Below are positions 16,932 to 25,404 of a stretch of 64,000 nucleotides of DNA, one piece after another. Numbering within the stretch: position 1 is the stretch's first letter; each line of letters starts with the position of its first letter. Under the pieces are notes generated by a model. That model made no database searches, was not told the origin of the DNA, and worked only from the letters and a program-made list of their open reading frames with translations. Both the position numbers and the translations under genes were made by a program. The stretch lies in the NCBI RefSeq assembly GCF_001887355.1, contig NZ_MPIN01000003.1:379939-443938 (forward strand), read 5' to 3'. The stretch is from Cystobacter ferrugineus (GTDB taxonomy: Bacteria; Myxococcota; Myxococcia; Myxococcales; Myxococcaceae).

Positions 16932-18407
16932 TCAGGCGTTGACGCCAGTGGGAGTGCTCGTCGCGGGAGAGAGGGCCTGCAGGCGGCGGGCGCGGGCACG
17001 CGCGCGGAGCCGGACCGCCACCCACCGCGAGGGCCGCGCCGGATACAGGCTGGCGAGGGCGCCCAGCAGGATGTGCAGCAGGAAGAGCAGGGGCGTCTGG
17101 CGGATCTCCCACTCGACGAGGCTCTGCAACGCCACGCCGAGCAGGGAGAAGAAGACGCCGGTGCCGAAGCGGGAGCGGAACGACTTGGAGCGCGCGCGCA
17201 GGAAGCTCGCCCCCAGCTTGAGCCAGCGCCACCAGAGCAGGCCCAGGAGGATGACCCCCAGCCACCCGCTCTCGCCGAGGGTGATGGCGTACAGGCTGTG
17301 CGCCGGAGCCGCCTGGGGCGCCTCCACGTTGGAGCCGAAGGGGATGGGCCCGGTGCGGGGGCGCTCGTTGGTGCTCTCGTAGGGCAGGTAGCGCATCCCC
17401 AGCATGGGCCCGTAGCGGTTGGTGACGCACCAGGACCAGTTGTTCAGACCGCAGCCCCACGGCCGCTCGCTGATGATCAGGTCGGCCAGGTTGAGGTAGA
17501 CGATGCGGCCCTCGGTGGGCTTGTCCCCGTACTCCGCGGCGAGCGACGTCTCGAAGCGCGAGTTGAAGGCGTCTCCGAGCTTGATGTACAGCCCCGTGCC
17601 GACCACGGCGAGGAGCACGGCGGTCACCGCCACGCGCACCGGGTTCTTCCAGAAGCCGCAGGTGAGGCCGACTCCGAAGAGCAGCAGCAGGATGCCGACG
17701 AAGCCCGCCCGGGAGATGGTCATCACCACCGACAGGGTGCCGAGCAGCGCGCCCACGCCGCACCAGCGCCGCAGCGTGCGCGGTGCGTCGGAGAGGTAGA
17801 CGGCGAACAGCATGGGCGCCGTCATCAGGTTGTACATGGCCAGGCTGTTCGGGTGGTTGAGCGTCCCGTCCGCCCGGGCATGGCCGAGGATGACCCGCGA
17901 GTACACGGCCGCGAGGAATTCGTACGAGGTCGCGAGCGCCAGGGCCGCGACGATGATGTGCAGGTGGCGCTCTTCCTTCACGTAGAAGGCCACCGCGAGG
18001 AAGAGCAGGGTGGCGCGGATCATCTTCGACAGCTCGAACGCGCCGAAGATCCACGGGTCCGACGTCACCACGCGCAGCGCGTTGTAGCCGACGAACAGGA
18101 CCATCATGGTCAGGCTCATGGGGAGCGCCGTGCGCGCGCCGGGCCTTCTGCGCTTCAGCTCATCGACGAGGACGAAGATCCACAGGTAGTCCAGCCAGCT
18201 CCACTCGAGGCCTCGCGTGGTGCCGCGGTACCACTCCCGGCTGAGCAGGTTGATGTCGATGAGGCCGGAGTGGACGGTGCCCAGCACCAGGAGGAAGACG
18301 CAGGCGTCCTTGCGCCAGGACGCGCGCCCCACCCAGCCGCACCCCACGTAGAGCACCACCGCCGAGACCAGCAGGAAGATGATCGACTTGATTTCCATCA
18401 GGGCCAC
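16932..18407 (-). CDS. O-antigen ligase/Wzy-like polysaccharide polymerase
   Basis: A 491-residue integral membrane protein with about ten to twelve hydrophobic segments and a long periplasmic loop between roughly residues 300 and 380 (GLNNWSWCVTNRYGP ... GPIPFG), the arrangement seen in Wzy polymerases and WaaL ligases. The stretch TISRAGFVGILLLLFGV and the later AHSLYAITLGESGWLGVILL match the Wzy_C/O-antigen ligase pattern. It probably joins lipid-linked repeat units in the periplasm. It follows the glycosyltransferase gene with 4 bp between stop and GTG start (ATG at 18398 is an alternative) and ends the minus-strand run of the polysaccharide locus. Confidence 0.87.
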   Translation of the reverse strand: MALMEIKSIIFLLVSAVVLYVGCGWVGRASWRKDACVFLLVLGTVHSGLIDINLLSREWYRGTTRGLEWSWLDYLWIFVLVDELKRRRPGARTALPMSLTMMVLFVGYNALRVVTSDPWIFGAFELSKMIRATLLFLAVAFYVKEERHLHIIVAALALATSYEFLAAVYSRVILGHARADGTLNHPNSLAMYNLMTAPMLFAVYLSDAPRTLRRWCGVGALLGTLSVVMTISRAGFVGILLLLFGVGLTCGFWKNPVRVAVTAVLLAVVGTGLYIKLGDAFNSRFETSLAAEYGDKPTEGRIVYLNLADLIISERPWGCGLNNWSWCVTNRYGPMLGMRYLPYESTNERPRTGPIPFGSNVEAPQAAPAHSLYAITLGESGWLGVILLGLLWWRWLKLGASFLRARSKSFRSRFGTGVFFSLLGVALQSLVEWEIRQTPLLFLLHILLGALASLYPARPSRWVAVRLRARARARRLQALSPATSTPTGVNA

Positions 18408-18411
18408 GCCC

Positions 18412-19500
18412 TCAAGCCAGCGCCTCTTGGGCGGGCACCGGACACAGCTCCTCGGCCAGATCGATCAGCACCTGGGCTCCCGCCCGGTCGGTGAAGTGCT
18501 CCTGGGCGAAGCGCAGCGCCTGGGCGGCCGTCCGGCTTCGTGACTCGGGGTCCTCGAGCACCGAGCGCAGCGTGCGCCGCCACTCCTCCACATCCCCCAT
18601 GGGCACGAACCAGCCGTTCTCCCCATGGCGGACGTAGTCCTCGGTCCCGATGCACCGGGTGGCGACCACCGGCACGCCGAGCGACATGGCCTGGATGAGG
18701 GTCATCTGCCCGCTGGCCGTCTCCTGGTTGTTGACGGGAATGGCGACGAGCTCCGCCTCCGCGATGATGCTCAGGTAGTCCTGCTGGGGGATGCTGGTGA
18801 TGACCTTGACGTTGGCCGGAACCGGTCCGCCCGGCAGTCCATGCGGATGCGCCACGACCACCAGTTGGATGGGCAGGCCCTCCACCGCTTTGAAGAGGGT
18901 GGTGTAGTCACGGCCCGACGAGCCGAGCGCGGCGATGTAGCGCGGCGCCAGCCCGAAGCGCTCACGGGCCCCGCGGAACTTCTCTGACTCGAGCGGCACT
19001 CCGGTCAGGTACGTGAACTGGAAGCGCGACTCCGGCACGGCGAAGGTGCGCGCGTACGCGGTGCGCTCGTGCTTCGTGTAGACGATGAACCGGTCCACGA
19101 ACCGGTAGGCGATGCGCGACAGCCACTTGCGTGCCCCGTGGTACTCGTGGCCGCAGTTGAAGTACCAGACCACATGCGGGGTGCGCTCGAAGCTCAACAG
19201 GTTCACGAGCCCCTGGGTGAAGCCTCCCTGCGGGAAGGCCGTGACGATCAGATCCTGTGGATGGCGCGCCAGGTGCAACCGGGCCTTCAGGGCGAGCTGC
19301 ACGAGCTGCCGCCACTTCTTCCCGGGCGTGCGCTTCTGGGTCGAGTCGACGCGCTCCTCCAGGCTCACGTACGAGCACTCGAAGCGCTCGGGGGGCAGGA
19401 ACTCACCCAGCCACTTGCGATCCGGGCGGAGGAACCACGCGACGAACAGGACGCGCACCTTGGCGCGCTCTGCTGGGGAGGTGTCCGGGTCTTGGTTCAT
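18412..19500 (-). CDS. Glycosyltransferase family 4-like protein
   Basis: A 362-residue GT-B glycosyltransferase. The N-terminal half has VRVLFVAWFLRPDRKW and the GGFTQGLVNLLS region. The C-terminal half has the nucleotide-sugar site IPVNNQETASGQMTLIQAMS followed by GVPVVATRCIGTEDYV, where E of the EX7E-like motif appears shifted. ATG 19500 overlaps the PIG-L gene stop by 4 bp (ATGA), and the polymerase follows 4 bp after its stop. It probably adds one sugar to the lipid-linked repeat unit. Sugar specificity cannot be inferred. Confidence 0.88.
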   Translation of the reverse strand: MNQDPDTSPAERAKVRVLFVAWFLRPDRKWLGEFLPPERFECSYVSLEERVDSTQKRTPGKKWRQLVQLALKARLHLARHPQDLIVTAFPQGGFTQGLVNLLSFERTPHVVWYFNCGHEYHGARKWLSRIAYRFVDRFIVYTKHERTAYARTFAVPESRFQFTYLTGVPLESEKFRGARERFGLAPRYIAALGSSGRDYTTLFKAVEGLPIQLVVVAHPHGLPGGPVPANVKVITSIPQQDYLSIIAEAELVAIPVNNQETASGQMTLIQAMSLGVPVVATRCIGTEDYVRHGENGWFVPMGDVEEWRRTLRSVLEDPESRSRTAAQALRFAQEHFTDRAGAQVLIDLAEELCPVPAQEALA

Positions 19501-20339
19501 GAGATGGGCCGTGGGTTGAAGTCGATGCGACGATAGAACTCGAAGCCGTCGAAGAAGCATTCGAGGAACTCCCCTCCGTCGACGTCCCGGAGGGTAACCC
19601 AACGCGCGTCCCCGTGGCGGCGTTCCATCTGGGAGGTGTGCCGGGCCAGGGCCGCCCGCTTGCCCGCGAGCACCTCCTGGACGTCCACGCACGTGCGGAA
19701 CGCCGAGGAGCGCACCAGGCCCCTCACCGTCGAGGCGGTATTGCGCACCCACGTCCGCGGATCCCACAAGGAGCCGTCCCGGCGGACGTGCGGCCAGTAG
19801 CGCCAGGACCAGACGGCGTACTCGAGGACCGTGACGGGCCGGTTCACGCGCCGGATGGCCTCGTGCACGATGTGGCACGTGGAGCCATGGTCCGGATTCT
19901 CTCCGGCCGCATAGGGAACGAAGAGCTGCTCGGGCCGATGCTCCTCGAGCAGGGCGGCGACCCGGGAGACGGCCTCCTGCCGGTGCTCCAGGAGGAAGCG
20001 GTCGGGAAAGCCCAGCAGGTGCACGCGCGAGGCGTCGACGCCCAGGACCTCGGAGGCCTCCATGGCCTCGCGTGCCCGCAGCTCGCCCAGCTCCTTGGGT
20101 GGGAGCAGCTCCGGATGCGAGCCGGAGCCATCCGTCACGAACACGATCCGCACCGGCACGTCCAACCGCCGCTTCAAGAGGATCGTCCCGCCACAGCCGA
20201 GCGTCTCGTCGTCGGGATGCGGCGCGAAGACCATGGCCGGCCGCCGCATCTCCTCCTCGCCGAGGCGCCGCGCCGAGCGTGCCAGGGCCGAGCGGCAGGC
20301 CTGCCGGGACAGGGCTCGAATCAGGGGGCTACTTCGCAC
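19497..20339 (-). CDS. PIG-L family deacetylase
   Basis: Zinc-dependent enzymes of this family remove an acetyl group from N-acetylglucosamine-type sugars. The first zinc motif is FAPHPDDETLGCGGT, and the third ligand lies in ENPDHGSTCHIVHEA. The DGSGSHPELLP block is also typical of the family. GTG 20339 gives 280 residues, has GAGGAG upstream and overlaps the glycosyltransferase stop by 11 bp. ATG 20249, also preceded by a purine-rich run, would drop 30 residues that look like a basic helix (IRALSRQACRSALARSARRL). In this locus it likely de-N-acetylates a sugar of the repeat unit or a precursor. Confidence 0.88.
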   Translation of the reverse strand: MRSSPLIRALSRQACRSALARSARRLGEEEMRRPAMVFAPHPDDETLGCGGTILLKRRLDVPVRIVFVTDGSGSHPELLPPKELGELRAREAMEASEVLGVDASRVHLLGFPDRFLLEHRQEAVSRVAALLEEHRPEQLFVPYAAGENPDHGSTCHIVHEAIRRVNRPVTVLEYAVWSWRYWPHVRRDGSLWDPRTWVRNTASTVRGLVRSSAFRTCVDVQEVLAGKRAALARHTSQMERRHGDARWVTLRDVDGGEFLECFFDGFEFYRRIDFNPRPIS

Positions 20340-21594
20340 GGCGGCGGTTCTCCTCGATGACTTCCAGATAGACGTCCTGCAGCCGCTGGGCGACGGCGGT
20401 CCAGCTGAAACGCTGGCGGACGACCTCCTTGCCCGCCCGGGCCGCGGAGTCGAGTCGCTCGGGAGACGCGAGGCACGCGCGCAGGGCCGAGGCCCAGTCC
20501 TCCGGCTCCTGCGTCTGCACGAACAGGCCCTTCTCTCCGATGGCATCCGCGAGGATGGCCAGGCCGAAGCGGTTCCCCATGAGCACCGGGCAACCGGCCG
20601 CCCAGGCCTCCAGGACGACGAGGCCGAACGGCTCGACGTGGGAGGTCATCAGCATCAGCCTGGACAGGGCGAGCAGGTCGGGCACCTCCTGGACGGCATC
20701 CAGGTTGCCCATGATGTGGATGCGCGCGCCCAGGCCGGACGCCTGGATCTCCCGCTCGAGGCTGGCGCGGTAGTCGGCCTCCACCGTCGCGCCCGCCAGC
20801 ACGAGGTGACTGTCCGGCGGGGCCGCCCGGGCGAAGGCCTGGATGGCCAGGAGCTGGTTCTTCGCCCGGGTCAGCCGGGCGAGCACGGTGAGCACCGGGC
20901 CCTTGGCGAGATGGGGCCAACGGCGGCGTGCCCGCTCCGCGTTGCCCGACTCCATCCGCCGCAGATCCACCCCCTGCTCCATGAGGATGACGCGCTGGCC
21001 GTACTTCTCGGTCATCGCCAGCCGTTCTTCCTCGTTGAAGACGATGATGCGCGCGGCGTCGTCGAGCACGCGGCGCGCGCCCACGAGCATTCCGAACGGG
21101 CGGCCCAGGTCCACCGCCCCCGAGAAGCGATCCGCCAGGGCCTTCTTCTGCCAGTCCTGGACGGTGAGCAGCGGCCCATGGATGGAGATGACATAGGGAC
21201 GCTTCGTCAGCCGCAGGGCGGTTCGCACGGCCCCGCCAATCCGGCCGGCCGTGTGCAGGTGGGCGATCGGGAGCTGACGGTCCCACAGCAGCCGCAGGGG
21301 CTCATCCACCGTGAGCACGCTGCCGGTCTCCTTCAGTGCCCGCCGCTTGCTCGCGGAGCCGAGGTACGGAGACAGGACGTGGTAGCGCTTGACGGGGACG
21401 GTGGGGTCCAGGGCATGGCCGGAGCCACTGGAGCCAGAGGAGATGTACGGCGCGTGAATCTCCGCCCCCCAGCCCAGCAGCGCGAGGTGGCGTGCCACCT
21501 GCTCCACGTGGGTCTCCATTCCTCCCCACTCGGCGGGATTGTATTTGCGAATGACGTGCGCCACGCGCGGCATCACTCGGGTCTCGCCAGCCAT
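20329..21594 (-). CDS. Glycosyltransferase family 4 (GT-B)
   Basis: A 421-residue retaining glycosyltransferase. The N terminus has AEWGGMETHVEQVARHLA, the acceptor-side glycine loop of GT4 enzymes. The C-terminal domain has LTVLARLTRAKNQLLAIQAF and the donor-binding SHVEPFGLVVLEAWAAGCPVL with the EX7E motif (E in VEPFG and E in VLEAW). It is the first gene of the minus-strand run down to the polymerase; 172 bp separate it from the divergent flippase. It should act on the inner membrane in assembly of the repeat unit. Confidence 0.93.
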   Translation of the reverse strand: MAGETRVMPRVAHVIRKYNPAEWGGMETHVEQVARHLALLGWGAEIHAPYISSGSSGSGHALDPTVPVKRYHVLSPYLGSASKRRALKETGSVLTVDEPLRLLWDRQLPIAHLHTAGRIGGAVRTALRLTKRPYVISIHGPLLTVQDWQKKALADRFSGAVDLGRPFGMLVGARRVLDDAARIIVFNEEERLAMTEKYGQRVILMEQGVDLRRMESGNAERARRRWPHLAKGPVLTVLARLTRAKNQLLAIQAFARAAPPDSHLVLAGATVEADYRASLEREIQASGLGARIHIMGNLDAVQEVPDLLALSRLMLMTSHVEPFGLVVLEAWAAGCPVLMGNRFGLAILADAIGEKGLFVQTQEPEDWASALRACLASPERLDSAARAGKEVVRQRFSWTAVAQRLQDVYLEVIEENRRRAK

Positions 21595-21766
21595 GTTCCT
21601 CCCACGAATCCACGGGCCATTCCCGGCAGCATACGGGGGCCGAGGGGCGTCTCAAACGGGAATGGGGAGGGAGTGGGCGGCGCACCCCGTGAGGAGAGCA
21701 CTCGGCCGAGCATGGCGTGAGAGGACGGGGTTCCGGCGCGAGGCGTGGTATGCACGGGGGCGCACC

Positions 21767-23272
21767 ATGAGCCAGAAGCCTTCGACCCGGGGAACGATCT
21801 TCAATCTCATCGCGGCCTGCGCGCGGCACCTCGCGGGGGTCGTGGCGGGTCTCTTCACCATTCCCCTGGTGGCGCGCTCGATGGGCGCGGACGGGCTGGG
21901 GGCCTGGGCGGTGCTCAGCACCACCGGGTACCTGATGGCGCTCTCGGATCTCGGCTTGAGCGTCTCCGTGCAGCGCACGGCCGCCCGCCCGGACCACGCC
22001 GCCACGCGCCGGATGATCAGCCTGGCGCTCCTCGTGGTGAGCGTCGTCTGCCCCATCCTGAGCGTGGGGGCGTACGGGCTGATGGTCTGGCTGCCGTCCT
22101 CCGATCAGAACGTGGCGCTCCAGGCGGACGTGGCCCGCGCGGCCCTGCCGATGCTGCTCGCGGGCCTGGTGGGCTCGCTCGCCAACCCCATCCGGGGCTT
22201 CCTCATCATGAGGAACGACTTCCCCGTGCTGGCCCGGGGGCGCGCGTATGCCTCGGCGGTCCAGGTGGCCCTGACGGCCCTGGGCCTGTGGCTCTCCCCC
22301 ACGCTCCTGGCGCCCACGCTGGGCGTTCTCGCCAGCTCGTTCCTCGAGGCCTTCGTCATGATCCGGGCGGCCCGCAGGCATGACCCGGAGCTGTCACTGC
22401 GCCCCGCGTGGCCGAGCGACCCCGCCGAGGTGCGCGATGCGTTCCGTCAGGGCTCCGCGGCGCTGGCCATCAACTTCGGGGTCGCGGCGGCCGTGCGCGC
22501 GGACGTCCTCATCCTCACCTCGTATGTTCCCCTGGCCGCGGTGGGCGCCTATCAGGTCGCCGCGCGGGCCGTGGACCAGGTCGCCGTCTTCGCCAAGCAG
22601 GTGTGTGCGTGGCTGCTGCACCGGCTCGGCACCGCGGAGGAGCGCTCCTCGGCGGTGCGGCTCGGCACCGCGGCCATGGGCGGGCTGGTCGCCAGCGGAC
22701 TGCTGGCGCTCTGGCTGGATGGCTCGCCCCTGCTCGTGGCCTGGGCGGGTCCCGTCGCCGCCGAGCGGCTCACCTCCGTGACGCTCGCCATCCTGGGCTT
22801 CGCGGCGGTCATCCAGGCCTCCCAGGAGGCCTCGGCCGCCTCCCTGACGCTGAGCAACGACAGCGCCTGGCGCGCGGCCCACCCCATCCTGATCGGCCAC
22901 ATGTTCAACGTGACCGTCTCGCTCATCGGCGTGAGGTACTTCGGCGCCTGGGCCGTCGCGGGAGGCACGGCCTGTGGCAACCTGCTCATGGCGGTGCTCA
23001 TCTGGAGCCGCTCGCGCGCGTTGATGCAGTGGCGCCTGTCGCAGGTGTTCCAGACGCTCGCCCCCATCCTGGGCGCCGCGCTCGTCGCCGGGGGCGCGGG
23101 CTGGGGGCTGGCTCCACTCTCCACCGTCCATCCCCTGGCGAGCGCGGCCGTGTGCGGCGTGGTCACCGTGCTGGGCACCGGGACGTCCCTGCTCCTCTGG
23201 TGGCGCCGCGACGTGGCCAGTGCGTCCGTCCTGCCTCGGCCCGTCCCCGCGGAGCTGCCCGCCGCCGAGTGA
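21767..23272 (+). CDS. Wzx-like polysaccharide flippase (MATE/MOP superfamily)
   Basis: A 501-residue membrane protein with about fourteen hydrophobic segments, fitting the polysaccharide transporter group of the MOP superfamily. Beginning IFNLIAACARHLAGVVAGLFTIPLVAR, with the conserved GADGLGAWAVLSTTGYL next, it resembles Wzx and RfbX proteins. It would flip lipid-linked repeat units across the inner membrane for the Wzy-like protein. ATG 21767 is used; the frame extends upstream without coding character. It is the only plus-strand gene between two minus-strand blocks of the locus and converges on the GT2 gene with an 18 bp gap. Confidence 0.9.
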   Translation: MSQKPSTRGTIFNLIAACARHLAGVVAGLFTIPLVARSMGADGLGAWAVLSTTGYLMALSDLGLSVSVQRTAARPDHAATRRMISLALLVVSVVCPILSVGAYGLMVWLPSSDQNVALQADVARAALPMLLAGLVGSLANPIRGFLIMRNDFPVLARGRAYASAVQVALTALGLWLSPTLLAPTLGVLASSFLEAFVMIRAARRHDPELSLRPAWPSDPAEVRDAFRQGSAALAINFGVAAAVRADVLILTSYVPLAAVGAYQVAARAVDQVAVFAKQVCAWLLHRLGTAEERSSAVRLGTAAMGGLVASGLLALWLDGSPLLVAWAGPVAAERLTSVTLAILGFAAVIQASQEASAASLTLSNDSAWRAAHPILIGHMFNVTVSLIGVRYFGAWAVAGGTACGNLLMAVLIWSRSRALMQWRLSQVFQTLAPILGAALVAGGAGWGLAPLSTVHPLASAAVCGVVTVLGTGTSLLLWWRRDVASASVLPRPVPAELPAAE

Positions 23273-23290
23273 GCGACGGCGGGCCGCCGC

Positions 23291-24199
23291 TTACTGCCGC
23301 TCCAGCACGACCTTCTGTCCCATGCTGGCGTCGCGGTTGCCGCTGCGCAGCCGCTGCTCTCCCAGCCGGTGCCCCTGCAGGTGGGCCCAGTGGTAGACGA
23401 GCCGCCGGGGGAAGGTGAGCGCGAGCCCCGGCAGGTCCCTCGCCGCGACGTGGGCCAGTGCATCGCGGGCGCAGGAGATGCCCGTGCGCAGGGCGAACCG
23501 GGCCAGGGACGAGCGCTCACGCAGGATGAACGCGTCCGCCTCGCCCTCGATGAACCGCCGCCCGTAGAGCTGCCGGAGCGTGTAGTTGTGCGAGTGCATC
23601 ACCAGCGCCTCGGGCACGTAGCGCACGCGCAGGCCGTTCTCGCGTGCCCAGTAGCCCCACTCGGTGTCCTCCGAGCCCCACGCGTCCTCGTAGAAGGGGT
23701 GCTTCTCCCAGGCCGAGCGCGTCATCGCCGCGAAGGGCAGCGAGTAGGCCATCCAGGGTGGAGCGTCACCCGTCTCGGGGAACGCCGCGGCGTAGTCCCG
23801 GCGCACCCAGGTGTGGGCCTCGGGCCGGGGGAGCTGGCGCGCGAACGTCGCGTCGGCGCTTCCGTTCTCGATGGGCGCCACCAGCCGATCCAACGCGTGG
23901 GTGGCGAGCGGCACCGTGTCCGAGTTCTGGAAGACGATGAGGCTGCCCTTGGCCTCGCGGATGGCCATGTTGAGCACCAGGCCGGGGAAGTACTCCTTGG
24001 CCTCGATCTTCACGAGCCGGCAGGGGTAGCGGCTCACGATGTCGAGCGTGGCGTCGGTGGAGCCGGAGTCCACCACGAGCAGCTCGAAGTCCCGGCGCGT
24101 CTGGGAGAACAGGGCGCTGAGCGCCTGTCCGACGACCCAGGCCGCGTTCTTCGTGCGCATGATGACGGTGATCTTCCCGTCCGTCGTCGTGTGATTCAT
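23291..24199 (-). CDS. Glycosyltransferase family 2 (GT-A)
   Basis: A 302-residue inverting glycosyltransferase. It has the GT-A start ITVIMRTKNAAWVVGQALSALFSQ, the VVDSGSTDATLDIV motif, and IVFQNSDTVPLA where the usual DxD reads NSD. The later AWGSEDTEWGYWARENG is the ED(x)E/W acceptor-side motif common to GT2 rhamnosyltransferase-like proteins, and VMHSHNYTLRQLYGRR follows as in that group. ATG 24199 overlaps the upstream nucleotidyltransferase-like gene by 4 bp (ATGA). It is the last gene of the wza-led minus-strand operon. Sugar specificity is not known; rhamnosyl transfer is a guess from motif style. Confidence 0.92.
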   Translation of the reverse strand: MNHTTTDGKITVIMRTKNAAWVVGQALSALFSQTRRDFELLVVDSGSTDATLDIVSRYPCRLVKIEAKEYFPGLVLNMAIREAKGSLIVFQNSDTVPLATHALDRLVAPIENGSADATFARQLPRPEAHTWVRRDYAAAFPETGDAPPWMAYSLPFAAMTRSAWEKHPFYEDAWGSEDTEWGYWARENGLRVRYVPEALVMHSHNYTLRQLYGRRFIEGEADAFILRERSSLARFALRTGISCARDALAHVAARDLPGLALTFPRRLVYHWAHLQGHRLGEQRLRSGNRDASMGQKVVLERQ

Positions 24200-25404
24200 G
24201 AGGGCGAGTCCTCCAGGGTGAGGCCGAGCTTGCGGGCGGTGTGGATGAAGTTCGGGTCCCCGGCGGAACCCCAGAAGCGCAGGTAGGCGCGTTGCAGATC
24301 GATGTCCGAGGTGCTGGCCGCGCCGAGCGCCTGCCGCGCGAACTCCCGGCCGGCGCCGGGCGCACCGTAGGTGACGTAGGGGAACACCGCGGCCATGAGG
24401 CCCCGGGCGCCTCCGAGCCGCAGCCCGAGCCGCGCGCGCTTGCCCAGCTTCACGGGCACCGCCGGAGGGGACTTCAAGCCGGCGCGCAGCTTGTGCAGCC
24501 ACGCCCGGGCGTCGAGTCCTCCCTCGACGAGCGCGTGCCGCAGCGCGCGCTTCGGGTAGTCGCTCCAGTCGAGCGCGGGCACGCCCAACCGGGCCGCCTC
24601 GCAGGCCAGGTGGACGGCGGCGAGCTGCGTGCGCGTCTCGGTCATCCACGCGCGCAAGTCCCGCTCGGCGAAGCCCGCGTAGTCCGGCTCGAACCGGAAG
24701 GCACTGGCCTCCTCGTACAGGCGCCGGAAGGCCTCCGGGACGTCGGTGCGCCCGGCCATGCGGCGGCGCTTCTCCACGTAGCTCCAGTGGTACGCCCCGC
24801 GGAAGAACAGCAGCGCGTCGCCGTAGCCGATGATGGCCTTGACGGTGTGCCGGATGAGGGCGCGGCGTGCCTCCTCGTTCAGCTCGCCCCGGGCCAGCAG
24901 CAGCTCGTTGATGACCAGGAGCGTGCCGCGGTTGATGAGCAGATCCCTCACGTCCTCCGGGAGGATCGACTCGACGCGGAAGCGCTCGAGCGAGGGCAGC
25001 AGGTTCGCGTCCCCCAGGATCGTCTTGTGGCCGTGCCGCACGTCGTACCACATGACCCGGCACGGAGCGCGGCGCAGGCTGGAGAGCGTGACGAGCCCCA
25101 TGTCGATGCCGACCTGGTACTCGGTGCGCAGGGGCTCCAGGGCCCGGTCGAGTTCGGCCTTGAGCCCCGCGGGCGGCGCGTGCTGGACCACGAGCATGAG
25201 ATCCAGGTTGTTGTGGGGCCGCTCCTGGCCCCCGACGCGGTCCACGCCGCCCTCGCCGCGGCCATAGCCACCGATGAGCGCGAGCGTGAGCAACTCGCCT
25301 GGCGCGAAGCGCTGGGAGAGGAGGGCTCCCGCGCGCGTCACGAGCTCCGAGATGGTGCGCTCGACGGCGGGGGAGCCCCGGTGGGTGTAGCGCTCCCCGG
25401 TCAT
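24196..25404 (-). CDS. Nucleotidyltransferase-fold protein in polysaccharide operon
   Basis: A 402-residue protein with an N-terminal polymerase-beta-like nucleotidyltransferase domain: G45-G46 in IGGYGRGEGG, then HNNLDLMLV (D68), and a third acidic residue in YQVGIDMGLVT. The family motif usually ends in DxD; here the first Asp is replaced by Asn66, which may weaken metal binding. The remaining 250 residues are mostly helical and unfamiliar, with conserved-looking AIIGYGDALLFFRGAYHWSY. Both ends overlap neighbouring glycosyltransferase genes by 4 bp, so it is part of the operon. It may transfer a nucleotide or phosphodiester group during repeat-unit modification; this is inference from context. 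Confidence 0.75.
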   Translation of the reverse strand: MTGERYTHRGSPAVERTISELVTRAGALLSQRFAPGELLTLALIGGYGRGEGGVDRVGGQERPHNNLDLMLVVQHAPPAGLKAELDRALEPLRTEYQVGIDMGLVTLSSLRRAPCRVMWYDVRHGHKTILGDANLLPSLERFRVESILPEDVRDLLINRGTLLVINELLLARGELNEEARRALIRHTVKAIIGYGDALLFFRGAYHWSYVEKRRRMAGRTDVPEAFRRLYEEASAFRFEPDYAGFAERDLRAWMTETRTQLAAVHLACEAARLGVPALDWSDYPKRALRHALVEGGLDARAWLHKLRAGLKSPPAVPVKLGKRARLGLRLGGARGLMAAVFPYVTYGAPGAGREFARQALGAASTSDIDLQRAYLRFWGSAGDPNFIHTARKLGLTLEDSPS

